Shown: piece after piece, positions 1-6,863 of the stretch | How positions within the stretch are numbered: position 1 is the first letter of the stretch | Layout: each line of letters opens with the position of its first letter | From: an uncultured Lachnospiraceae bacterium | Lineage (GTDB): Bacteria > Bacillota > Clostridia > Lachnospirales > Lachnospiraceae | DNA length: 32,843 nucleotides | Direction: 5' to 3' | Assembly (NCBI GenBank): GCA_947593735.1 | Contig: CANQDT010000027.1 | Coordinates: 1 to 32,843 of the forward strand | Program-made: the position numbers and the translations under genes | Notes under the pieces: generated by a model | Told to the model about the DNA's origin: nothing | Seen by the model: the letters and a program-made list of their open reading frames with translations, nothing else | Databases searched by the model: none

Positions 1-76
1 AGACGGTCATGCAGTTTTCAAAGTGCATTGTCTGTTGACATGACCATTGTAGCGAAAAAACACGCTCTTTCCCGTA

Positions 77-146
77 TGTCCAAGAGGTTGGAAATCCGGC
101 GAAAAATCAAAAATTTCCACGCTCTTGGACAAGGACGTGGTATAAT
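77..146 (+). promoter_or_regulatory. Extended -10 promoter with upstream inverted repeat, for the XRE gene
   Basis: TATAAT at 141-146 is preceded by TGG, an extended -10; no good -35 is present at normal spacing. Just upstream is a long inverted repeat with arms at 77-95 and 113-131. The outer 10 bp (TGTCCAAGAG / CTCTTGGACA) and inner 6 bp (GGAAAT / ATTTCC) are perfect, with three unpaired bases between. CACGCTCTT is also repeated directly at 61-69 and 118-126. This is a plausible operator for autoregulation by the XRE protein. The operator role is inference. Confidence 0.5.
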
Positions 147-176
147 GGGATAAGCGCACAAAGGGGGTACACAAAG

Positions 177-1022
177 ATGTATGTGAAGCTATCTATTCCA
201 GAAAGATTGAAAGATTTGAGGGTAGTGGACAAACACTTGACGCTCGAACAGCTTGCAGAACAAACCGGCCTGTCCAAGTCGGCGCTCGGCAAGTATGAGT
301 CTGACGAGTACAAGGACATTAGCCCATTTGCCATAGCGACGTTAGCGGATTTTTATGGAGTGTCTACTGATTACCTGATGGGTCTGACAGAAACAAAAAA
401 TCACCCAAACACAGCCCTGCATGAGCTGCATTTGAGTGATGACATGATCGACGTATTAAAAAGCGGAAAGCTGAACAACCGGCTGCTCTGCGAGATGGTG
501 ACGCATGAGAACTTCCGCCGGTTCCTTATAGATGCGGAAATTTACATAGACCGCATAGCCGATATGCGGATCAACGATATGAACACCGTTCTCGCTGCCG
601 TGAGAAAACAATTATTAGAAAAAGATGGAGCAGACGAGAACAAGTTAGATGTGAGGACATTGGAAGTCGCACAGATTCAGGAAACAGACTATTTCAGCCA
701 CATTGCCGCTGAAGATATGTCAGTGATCTTGAAAGACATTCGAGAAAAACATAAGTCAGACACTACAACAGCCGACGAAGATTCCCATATAGCAGAGGTG
801 CAAAGACAGCTCCAAGGCGCCATGAGTTACGAGGGAAGCAAAGAAGAAAAGCAGTTGCGAGCATTTCTCGCCCAATTTGGTATCCCCTATGATAGGCTCT
901 CCAAGGAACAGCTTGTCAATCTGATTGAGGTGCTGAAGCTCTCTCCATATATGAAAAATTCGACAAGCTTAAGAGGTAAAGGTAGACCGCAGTTTTCACA
1001 TGGAAAGGGCAAGCGGAAGTAA
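177..1022 (+). CDS. XRE-family helix-turn-helix regulator of the mobile element
   Basis: This 281-residue protein starts with a Cro/CI-type HTH domain (about residues 8-72). The typical core is visible: L-x-x-L-A-E-Q-T-G-L-S-K-S-A-L-G-K-Y-E, then a second half ending Y-G-V-S-T-D-Y-L-M-G-L. The remaining 200 residues are a charged helical region of unknown function with a basic tail (KGKGKRK). ATG at 177 follows a strong AAGGGGG ribosome site. Such proteins are common in clostridial integrative elements, where they repress transfer or excision genes. Here the gene stands alone, upstream of and codirectional with the CBASS operon, which has its own promoter. An inverted repeat overlapping the upstream region suggests self-control. 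HTH identity is secure; its target is unknown. Confidence 0.85.
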   Translation: MYVKLSIPERLKDLRVVDKHLTLEQLAEQTGLSKSALGKYESDEYKDISPFAIATLADFYGVSTDYLMGLTETKNHPNTALHELHLSDDMIDVLKSGKLNNRLLCEMVTHENFRRFLIDAEIYIDRIADMRINDMNTVLAAVRKQLLEKDGADENKLDVRTLEVAQIQETDYFSHIAAEDMSVILKDIREKHKSDTTTADEDSHIAEVQRQLQGAMSYEGSKEEKQLRAFLAQFGIPYDRLSKEQLVNLIEVLKLSPYMKNSTSLRGKGRPQFSHGKGKRK

Positions 1023-1058
1023 CAGTGCAGGTTTTCCGAAAAGCTGACTAAGTGGTGC

Positions 1059-1087
1059 TTGACTTTTCGTCTCTAATGTTGTATATT
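1059..1087 (+). promoter_or_regulatory. SigA-type promoter of the CBASS operon
   Basis: TTGACT (1059-1064) and TATATT (1082-1087) are separated by exactly 17 bp, close to the housekeeping consensus. Predicted transcription start is about 1093-1095, directly before the CIRCE element. It lies in the 120-bp gap between the XRE gene and the CD-NTase gene. Confidence 0.75.
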
Positions 1088-1095
1088 GAAGAAAA

Positions 1096-1122
1096 TTAGC
1101 ACTCACCATCATCGAGTGCCAA
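1096..1122 (+). promoter_or_regulatory. CIRCE element (HrcA operator) upstream of CBASS
   Basis: TTAGCACTC (1096-1104), a 9-bp spacer (1105-1113) and GAGTGCCAA (1114-1122). The CIRCE consensus is TTAGCACTC-N9-GAGTGCTAA, so 17 of 18 defined bases and the spacer length match; the one change is C for T at position 7 of the right arm. It sits right after the predicted transcription start, the normal place for HrcA repression at dnaK and groE operons. The match is directly seen. Binding by the host HrcA is inference. Confidence 0.85.
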
Positions 1123-1142
1123 CAATAGATTGAGAGGTATTT

Positions 1143-2369
1143 ATGAAGAATATTTATGAACGTCAAAAGGATATCTTATCTATCATTCAAGGATTAGATA
1201 TCTCTCCCACTTTATACCATAACGCTGTGGAGAAGTATCAAGCCTTAGGAAAATACTTGAATGACAGCGGATTAAAAGCTGAAATCTATCCTCAAGGATC
1301 ATTTGCATTCGGCACTGTAGTTCGTCCCAGTGCAAAAGATTCTTCCGCAAGTTATGATCTCGACTTTATCTGTCAGGTAATGGGATCTCGGAATGATTAC
1401 ACACCAAAGGAATTACGGGACAAAGTGGAAATCGTACTTAAGTCCAACAAAACTTATGCTGATCGACTTAAAATAGACGATACATGCTTTACCATTGAAT
1501 ATGCAGATGTTGGCGAGATTGGTTTTTCGATTGACGTTGTGCCAGCAGCTGATGAGTCTGATGAAGTAAAGCAACGTTTAATTCTTAAAAGCCTTGTTCC
1601 AGTATTGATTGATACGGCGATCTCGATTCCAAAGTGTAACAATATGTGCAAGTTTCGGTGGATCACTAATAACCCAAAAGGACTTCGTAAGTGGTTTGAT
1701 GAAATTAATGCGCCCTTTTTATCTTCATCCAAAGAAGCTGAACAAATGCGGATTTTTGCAGAGAATCGTGCATTGTATGAGTCGATTGAAGAAATCCCAA
1801 ACGAACTTGAACGCTCTGCACTTCAACGAGTCATCCAAATTCTGAAATGCCATCGGAATAATTATTATGCAAGATTAAAAGATGGAGACGAAATAAAACC
1901 TATTTCAGCTATTATCAATGTGACTGTAACCAAGATTGCGGAACACTTTAATCCGAATTGTACTGTTTTTGAACTTCTAAATTATGTGCTTTCTGAGCTT
2001 ACAATTTATGGAGAGCATCAGTACATCACAGAGAAAGACTTTAATCAAAAATATGGATTTCGGACCGTTTTTTCACGACCTGATGGAAAATGGTTTATTG
2101 AGAACCCGGCAAATCCTGAAGATAATTTAGCTGATCAGTGGAATAATGATGAGCGTATTCCAAATAGATTTTTCCAGTGGATTGAAATCGCACGAAAGGA
2201 TCTTATCAGCTCTCTGGAACAAAAAGATAATACGCAATTCAGAGCTATCCTTGAGAACGGTTTTGGAAGTGTAAGTGTTTCGGAATTTCTTGGGAAAAAA
2301 TATTGTGGAGAAGCGACTCCGCGGCAAATTACTTCACAAACTGCTGCGCGTCCCTACAGTGCTCAATGA
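1143..2369 (+). CDS. CBASS CD-NTase (cGAS/DncV-like nucleotidyltransferase)
   Basis: This 408-residue nucleotidyltransferase of the SMODS/CD-NTase class is the phage-sensing enzyme of a CBASS system and makes a cyclic di- or trinucleotide second messenger. The active-site pattern is complete: G52-S53 in P-Q-G-S-F-A-F-G-T, the D72-x-D74 pair in Y-D-L-D-F, and the third aspartate D131 in F-S-I-D-V-V-P-A. The last 20 or so residues are polar and probably flexible, as expected for the tail an E2-like partner would act on. ATG 1143 follows GAGAGG. The stop overlaps the next start (ATGA at 2366-2369), so the genes are translationally coupled. The CIRCE element lies 21 bp upstream of the start. I cannot assign the clade or the product nucleotide. 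CD-NTase identity is firm. Confidence 0.9.
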   Translation: MKNIYERQKDILSIIQGLDISPTLYHNAVEKYQALGKYLNDSGLKAEIYPQGSFAFGTVVRPSAKDSSASYDLDFICQVMGSRNDYTPKELRDKVEIVLKSNKTYADRLKIDDTCFTIEYADVGEIGFSIDVVPAADESDEVKQRLILKSLVPVLIDTAISIPKCNNMCKFRWITNNPKGLRKWFDEINAPFLSSSKEAEQMRIFAENRALYESIEEIPNELERSALQRVIQILKCHRNNYYARLKDGDEIKPISAIINVTVTKIAEHFNPNCTVFELLNYVLSELTIYGEHQYITEKDFNQKYGFRTVFSRPDGKWFIENPANPEDNLADQWNNDERIPNRFFQWIEIARKDLISSLEQKDNTQFRAILENGFGSVSVSEFLGKKYCGEATPRQITSQTAARPYSAQ

Positions 2370-3061
2370 TTTTTACTAAAGAAATGGCGCATCAACAAAT
2401 AGCAGAATTGCTTGAAGTCCAGAGTGGATTACATATTGAAGCAGAGAGCGAGACCCAAATTGAGCTTACTGGTGATATTTTCATAAACTGTAAGTCAAAA
2501 GGGTTCTTTCTCTCCGAGAACTATCCTGTCCAGATTGTAATTCCTCTAAACTCTAACGAATTACCTTATGTGATTGACAACGAAAATCGCATAGCGAAAG
2601 ATTATCCACATCGATATGATAATGGAAAACTGTGCCTTGAAACTGAAACGAGTATTCGTATTCGATTTCTTGATAGCTTTTCCTTAGTTGAGTGGATAAG
2701 GGAATTTGTTGAAACGTACTATTTCTCTTATGAATTTTTTCAAAGGTACGGAGAATTCCCTTTTGGCGAGCGCGGTCATGGTGTGCAGGGAATCGTGGAA
2801 ACCTATCAAGAGCTCTTTCAAGAGAAAGATCCAATTAAAGTTTTCGCACTTATGAAAGCAATCTGTGAGCATCCTTATCGAGGACATTCGTTATGTCCTT
2901 GTGGCTCTAATCAAAAGCTTCGCCTTTGTCATGGACCGATAGTTATGAAATATTATATGGATAATCGCCTTAATAAGATTGTCCAAGCTGACTATAAGAA
3001 TATATATGATTATTTGGTGAATTGTTATGAGCAACTGCGATATCGTGAAAAAGCAAAATGA
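2366..3061 (+). CDS. E2-like protein with C-terminal SEC-C motif (type II-short CBASS)
   Basis: The protein has 231 residues. Its N-terminal half looks like a bacterial E2 (ubiquitin-conjugating-like) domain: Y-P-H82-R-Y-D-N-G-K-L-C90-L, with C90 the candidate catalytic cysteine. Around 177-190 there is a SEC-C zinc motif (C-P-C-G-S-N ... L-C-H-G; ligands C177, C179, C188, H189). No E1 or JAB-protease gene follows, which matches the type II-short CBASS layout, where an E2-only protein acts on the CD-NTase. The ATG at 2366 is chosen because it overlaps the CD-NTase stop as ATGA and gives a normal E2 N-terminus; an open stretch upstream to 2303 is only overlap. The SEC-C extension is the unusual part; its job is unknown. 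Confidence is high for the E2-like/SEC-C call, moderate for the mechanism. Confidence 0.8.
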   Translation: MIFTKEMAHQQIAELLEVQSGLHIEAESETQIELTGDIFINCKSKGFFLSENYPVQIVIPLNSNELPYVIDNENRIAKDYPHRYDNGKLCLETETSIRIRFLDSFSLVEWIREFVETYYFSYEFFQRYGEFPFGERGHGVQGIVETYQELFQEKDPIKVFALMKAICEHPYRGHSLCPCGSNQKLRLCHGPIVMKYYMDNRLNKIVQADYKNIYDYLVNCYEQLRYREKAK

Positions 3062-3884
3062 ATCATTCATGTTAAAGGTTCAGTATGCCGCCAGGTATTG
3101 TTATAATTCGGCAGAAAAACAGAACTATTTTGTTTGGTTATTTTGTTTAATATCAGCCTTTTGTATATTCCTTCCGAACGGATTGCCAGTGTATATTTCA
3201 TTTGTTGTTCCTTTTACTGCGGACGTTTTTGCTTGGGTCCTTATGGTTTTTGTAAATAAAAACGTGCAAAAAGCAGCAGATTTGAGAAAATACTTTGATG
3301 CTTACTCAATAGATATCGGTGCAGAACGGTATTCCGAGACTGAAAAACGGCAGCTGGCAGAACTTGCCGAGAAAATCTGTTCAAAAGATTTCAAAGCCGC
3401 AGAACTTCAGATGAAAAACACAGGAAACGATAGTCCTCCAGGTGTGCATGATTGGTATGTGTTTTCAAAACCATATGACGGTTTAGAAGCGAAGTTTGAA
3501 TGTCAACGGCAAAATACATGGTGGGATAAAAAACTGTTCCCTGTAAGATGTATTGTAGCATATATTTCGCTAGGAGTATTTATAGCAATCTACATTGCAT
3601 TGGCATTACGAAACAGCTTTATAATAACATTGCTGTGTTCTGCTGGATTCCTTATTAAGTTAATAGAAAGAGTAATTGATAACGGACGATATTGGATTCT
3701 ATCTATTAAGATTGACGGGGCACAGAAAATGCTTGAAGCACATTTAACAAGCGAAGGAGTTGAACAACTTCAAGAATTAATTGATGAACGTCGAGCAATT
3801 AATATTTTGGGGATAAATATATTTCATAAAAAATGTGCCAAGAAATTAACAAGTAAATATAATAATATAAGTAATCCCGAATAA
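3027..3884 (+). CDS. S-4TM CBASS effector (SMODS-associated four-TM protein)
   Basis: This 285-residue membrane protein has two helix pairs at about 34-50 and 54-76, then 174-194 and 197-214, with soluble regions between and after them. This layout, together with the N-terminal A-R-Y-C-Y-N-S-A and the distal W-W-D-K-K-L and R-A-I-N-I-L-G sequences, fits the S-4TM effectors that pair with CD-NTases. On sensing the cyclic nucleotide such effectors are thought to damage the inner membrane and stop the infected cell. The start at 3027 has GGTGA 6 nt upstream and overlaps the E2 gene by 35 bp; ATG 3069 (codon 15) is the alternative. Last gene of the operon; a strong terminator follows at 3956-3997. 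Confidence 0.82.
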   Translation: MSNCDIVKKQNESFMLKVQYAARYCYNSAEKQNYFVWLFCLISAFCIFLPNGLPVYISFVVPFTADVFAWVLMVFVNKNVQKAADLRKYFDAYSIDIGAERYSETEKRQLAELAEKICSKDFKAAELQMKNTGNDSPPGVHDWYVFSKPYDGLEAKFECQRQNTWWDKKLFPVRCIVAYISLGVFIAIYIALALRNSFIITLLCSAGFLIKLIERVIDNGRYWILSIKIDGAQKMLEAHLTSEGVEQLQELIDERRAINILGINIFHKKCAKKLTSKYNNISNPE

Positions 3885-3955
3885 ATAGGCAGAATTGATC
3901 ATAGATATTCGCTTATTACTTTTAGAGTAGGAATAAGTGAAATCTGTACGACACA

Positions 3956-3997
3956 AAAAGGTATGGAGTAAGGCATCGTCTTATCTCCATACCTTTT
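3956..3997 (+). terminator. Hairpin terminator after the CBASS operon
   Basis: A perfect 13-bp stem, AAAAGGTATGGAG (3956-3968) with CTCCATACCTTTT (3985-3997). The loop can form four further pairs (TAAG 3969-3972 with CTTA 3980-3983). The A/T-flanked stem could work in both directions. It separates the CBASS operon from the toxin-like gene. The rest of 3885-4109 shows no gene and no clear tandem repeat. Confidence 0.75.
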
Positions 3998-4109
3998 GTA
4001 GTTCTTTCAATCCTGTCTGACAGATGCCATAATCAAATTTTGTTTCAAAACTTTCTTACGGACACCCGGCAAAAGGTAGGGCTGTTTTTATCTGAACGGT
4101 GGGGAGACT

Positions 4110-4601
4110 ATGATTTACCAAGAAGGATATGTTTACCATATCAAAGATGAATACTTTGAAAAAGTAAAAGATGACAAGCTCATGCAGAATAAAGAGAACG
4201 GTGCATACCGTCCCACATTTTACTGTCTGCGGGATGAAAAGACGGGGCTTTTCTGGATGGTTCCGCTCAGCAGCCGGGTAAACAAATTTCAAGCGATCTA
4301 TGATAAGCAGGTACAAAAGTACGGGAAATGCCTGACTATCGTTATAGGGGAATTTGACGGAAAGAAAGCAGCCTTCCTGCTGCAGAACATGTTTCCGGTA
4401 ACAGAATACTATCTCGACCACATACATACCCGCAATAACAACCCCGTCCCTGTAAAATATTCTATCCACCGGGCAGTCAGCACAAATATGAAACAGCTCC
4501 GGCAGCTTCATGCCAGAGGAAGAAAAGTTGTATTTCCGGATATTTCACGTTTAGAGCGGCTTATGCTTGCCGAATTGAAAACAAAAGGTGAAAATGAATG
4601 A
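4110..4601 (+). CDS. Probable CptN/ToxN-family endoribonuclease toxin (type III TA-like)
   Basis: A 163-residue soluble protein. Features that recall the ToxN/AbiQ/CptN group are the single compact domain of about 160 residues, the early R-P-T-F-Y-C-L-R-D-E ... W-M-V-P-L-S-S-R strand pair (compare the PLTS/PLSS turn of ToxN) and the F-L-L-Q-N-M-F-P segment. Such toxins cut RNA and are held in check by a repeat-containing antitoxin RNA coded just upstream behind a weak terminator. A weak hairpin (ACACCC / GGGcTGT plus T-run near 4061-4090) is present, but I see no tandem repeats in 3885-4109, so the antitoxin is not found. The stop overlaps the next start (ATGA, 4598-4601). The family call is from memory of its sequence pattern. 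Confidence 0.55.
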   Translation: MIYQEGYVYHIKDEYFEKVKDDKLMQNKENGAYRPTFYCLRDEKTGLFWMVPLSSRVNKFQAIYDKQVQKYGKCLTIVIGEFDGKKAAFLLQNMFPVTEYYLDHIHTRNNNPVPVKYSIHRAVSTNMKQLRQLHARGRKVVFPDISRLERLMLAELKTKGENE

Positions 4602-4927
4602 ATATAGCGGGAATTATAGAATTAGTTATTATGCTGCCGACGGGAATCGCTTTCCTTGTGTTAGGGATGCTGTTGTGGAAAAAGCAGAAAATATCGTTGA
4701 TACATGACTATCATCACAGCCATGTCTAGGCACAGGATGTAAAGGCATATACCCGACTGTGGGGAATCGGACTGCTGATTATGGGTATTGGATCGTGCCT
4801 CACGGGTATCGTAGACACTGTTTTCCATACGGAAGTAGGATGGATTGTATTTATAATAGGCTTTGCCATCGCCTTTCTTATTGGAAATAAGGCGCAAAAG
4901 AACTATAACGGTTCATGGTTTAGCTAA
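4598..4927 (+). pseudogene. DUF3784-like small membrane protein, interrupted by TAG
   Basis: Reading from ATG 4598 (overlapping the toxin stop) gives a 109-codon frame with two or three membrane helices and the C-terminal signature K-A-Q-K-x-Y-N-G-S-W-F-S, typical of DUF3784 proteins. Codon 44 is TAG (4727-4729), between H-V and A-Q-D-V-K-A-Y-T-R-L-W-G; on both sides the frame is intact, so a single base change (for example AAG to TAG) explains it. Without readthrough only a 43-residue stub is made. The family is common in clostridial mobile elements and has no known function. The other possibilities are a sequencing error or programmed readthrough. Confidence 0.75.
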
Positions 4928-5231
4928 CCACCTGCCAGCTATCGTTCCCGCTTGCCGCAAAATTGTATGAAACCTTTTACACCACAAGTTTGATATAGAG
5001 AGCGTGGATTGTATCAAACCTTGTCCCTTTAGACAAGTTTTGCAAGATGCATTAAAACAACAGTTGCATATCAACTGATATAAAGCCGCTCCTGCTCTGA
5101 CCGGAGCGGCAAGACGGTATGTCCAAAGAACTGACGTTATCCGCGCAAAAATATAAAATCCCATCCCTTTGCACCTGTACAGGTGTTATTTTTATGCTGT
5201 TTTTCATAGAATAAATGGGAGCGTGATACTG
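4928..5231. other. Non-coding stretch rich in inverted repeats
   Basis: No convincing gene. At least five inverted repeats occur: TTTGATA/TATCAAA (4989-4995, 5012-5018), CTTGTC/GACAAG (5020-5025, 5032-5037), CAGTTG/CAACTG (5061-5066, 5072-5077), GCCGCTCC/GGAGCGGC (5085-5092, 5103-5110), and the perfect palindrome CACCTGTACAGGTG (5172-5185). The last lies 46 bp before the recombinase start and could be its operator. Transfer origin, RNA leader or recombination accessory sites are all possible. Confidence 0.5.
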
Positions 5232-6650
5232 ATGGAACATAGCGTAATCAAAACAGCGGCACTCTATATCCGGGTATCGACCGACAAGCAGGAAGAATTG
5301 TCCCCGGACAGCCAGAAGAAGCTGTTGAAAGAATATGCCGCCAAAAACAACTACCTCACATCCGAAGAATTTACTTTTATGGACAATGGTATCTCCGGAA
5401 GGAAAGCGGACAAACGTCCGCAGTTCCAGAAGATGATCGGCTATGCGAAGAGCAAAGAACATCCGTTTGACGCGATCCTCGTATGGAAATTCTCCCGGTT
5501 CGCAAGGAATCAGGAAGAATCCATCGTTTATAAAAATATGCTGCGGAAAGACGGCGTGGAAGTCGTCAGCATATCCGAGCCGCTGATCGACGGACCGTTC
5601 GGCGATCTGATCGAACGCATCATTGAGTGGATGGACGAATATTACTCCATCCGCCTTTCCGGCGAAGTGATCCGGGGCATGACGGAAAGCGCAGAGCGCG
5701 GCAGATACATCTCCGCTGCCCCATTTGGATATGACCTATCGAAAACGCACACGGGACTGCTTGTAGTCAATGAAGCGGAAGCTGCCGTTGTCCGGGACAT
5801 CTATGACCGATACATCCGGGGACAAAGCACCCTGTCGATCGCGAAATATTTAAACCGGAAAGGGATTCTCTCAAAACGCGGGAATCCGTTTGAAAACCGA
5901 AGCGTACAAAGAATCCTGGAAAATCCCGTATACAATGGCACGATTGTCTGGAGAGGGATCGCGAGAAAGGGAATCCACCAACCGATCATAGACGACGGGA
6001 CATACCGCAGGGCAACTGATATCGTAAAAATCCGGAAACGCAGACCGCCGAAATCAAGGCCGGATACCGAATATTGTCATATGCTCTCATCGCTCGTAAA
6101 GTGCGGTAATTGCGGCGCGTCCATGAGTATTACGGTAAAAGGATATCTCCAATGCGTCAACTATAATCATGGACTGTGTACGGTTTCCCATCACGTCCCG
6201 GAGCGGGTGATCCTGGAAGCGCTGAACGAATCCCTCCTGCACATTGCCACAGGGGACGGGACAGAATATATCGCAGTTATGCCAAAAGAATCCCATGCGG
6301 AAGAACTGGAAGCGCTCCGCGCCTCCCTCGCTTCCATCCAAACGAAGGAGCGACGGATAAAAGACGCATATGTAAATGGAATTGACAGTCTTGAGGAATA
6401 CAAAGAAAACAGAAATATCCTTGAAAGAGAACGTGGCAAATTGCAGAAGCAGATAAAAGAAATCCATGCCGCATCCGAGGATGATGCCGATCTGGAAGAA
6501 TATTCAAAAAAAGTCAGGAACGTGTATGACCTCATCCACTGTGACCAGATCGACTTCCGGAAAAAAAACCTCGCCCTGAAAAGCATTATCGACAAAATCA
6601 TCTACAGCAAGCCAGAGCAAAAAGTCACAATTTACTATTACGCATCCTGA
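5232..6650 (+). CDS. Large serine recombinase 1 (integrase of the left element)
   Basis: A 472-residue site-specific recombinase. The N-terminal resolvase/invertase catalytic domain has the nucleophile S16 in Y-I-R-V-S-T-D-K-Q and the G-I-S-G-R ... R-P-Q-F and W-K-F-S-R-F-A-R segments. It is followed by a recombinase domain (about 150-260, with A-P-F-G-Y and S-V-Q-R-I-L-E-N-P-V-Y-N-G), a zinc ribbon (C-x2-C-x13-C-x7-C) and a coiled-coil region near 370-440. ATG 5232 is preferred because GGGAG lies 10 nt upstream; a GTG at 5223 is too close to that site, and the open frame back to 5169 has no start support. It is the last gene before the cotJC fragment, so it probably integrates and excises the left element at that gene. 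Confidence 0.9.
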   Translation: MEHSVIKTAALYIRVSTDKQEELSPDSQKKLLKEYAAKNNYLTSEEFTFMDNGISGRKADKRPQFQKMIGYAKSKEHPFDAILVWKFSRFARNQEESIVYKNMLRKDGVEVVSISEPLIDGPFGDLIERIIEWMDEYYSIRLSGEVIRGMTESAERGRYISAAPFGYDLSKTHTGLLVVNEAEAAVVRDIYDRYIRGQSTLSIAKYLNRKGILSKRGNPFENRSVQRILENPVYNGTIVWRGIARKGIHQPIIDDGTYRRATDIVKIRKRRPPKSRPDTEYCHMLSSLVKCGNCGASMSITVKGYLQCVNYNHGLCTVSHHVPERVILEALNESLLHIATGDGTEYIAVMPKESHAEELEALRASLASIQTKERRIKDAYVNGIDSLEEYKENRNILERERGKLQKQIKEIHAASEDDADLEEYSKKVRNVYDLIHCDQIDFRKKNLALKSIIDKIIYSKPEQKVTIYYYAS

Positions 6651-6712
6651 TCTTCTTCCGGCTTGTCCTCTCAGAAATGGCTGAATCAAGCCGTTTTCAG
6701 CACTTTCATACC

Positions 6713-6832
6713 CTGTTGCAATACGGTGGTCCGGATGGTGAACTTGGCGCGTCCCTGCGCTATCTGTCCCAGAGATACACCATGCCATATTCTTCCTGCG
6801 TAGGAGTCCTGAATGACATTGGTACCGAAGAA
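6713..6832 (+). pseudogene. cotJC: cotJC internal fragment (spore-coat manganese catalase, lying between two insertions)
   Basis: In the frame set by GGT-ACC-GAA-GAA (6821-6832), this piece reads L-L-Q-Y-G-G-P-D-G-E-L-G-A-S-L-R-Y-L-S-Q and ends N-D-I-G-T-E-E, the conserved start of the CotJC manganese-catalase domain. It has no ribosome site or start of its own, and the expected 25 or so N-terminal residues are absent; the DNA to its left belongs to the recombinase-1 element. At its right the frame breaks into the second element and resumes in phase at 9332. The E of G-E-L and the second E of the E-E pair are predicted Mn ligands. CotJC belongs to the cotJABC coat operon and forms part of the inner coat. 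After both excisions the gene would be about 200 codons, the family length. The left border is uncertain by about 15 bp. Confidence 0.82.
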
Positions 6833-6842
6833 TCTGTCCGCG
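6827..6842. other. attL of the cotJC intervening element
   Basis: Core GAAGAAT (6827-6833) preceded by cotJC coding sequence and followed by the element arm CTGTCCGCG (6834-6842). The core also codes E-E of cotJC. Together with the matching arm at 9324-9332 it predicts a circle junction with 9-bp arms around AAGAAT, a typical attP for a serine recombinase. Confidence 0.8.
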
Positions 6843-6863
6843 GCAGATAGCATACGCGTTCCT

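Larger units (their letters stand above)
1..6712. mobile_element. Integrated mobile element, right-hand part (left end outside window)
   Basis: The stretch holds only accessory genes: an XRE regulator, a CBASS operon, a probable toxin, a broken DUF3784-like gene and, as its last gene, a large serine recombinase. Immediately after that recombinase (stop at 6650) the DNA turns into an internal piece of a spore-coat manganese catalase gene, beginning around codon 6713. Large serine recombinases are usually coded beside one end of the element they move, so the right border lies in about 6651-6715. A hairpin (CGGCTTG at 6659-6665, CAAGCCG at 6687-6693) sits there and may be recombinase terminator or att arm. 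The CBASS part is visibly more AT-rich than the host genes to the right. No conjugation or phage structural genes are in view, so ICE, IME or prophage cannot be decided. The exact core cannot be read because the left border is missing. Confidence 0.75.
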
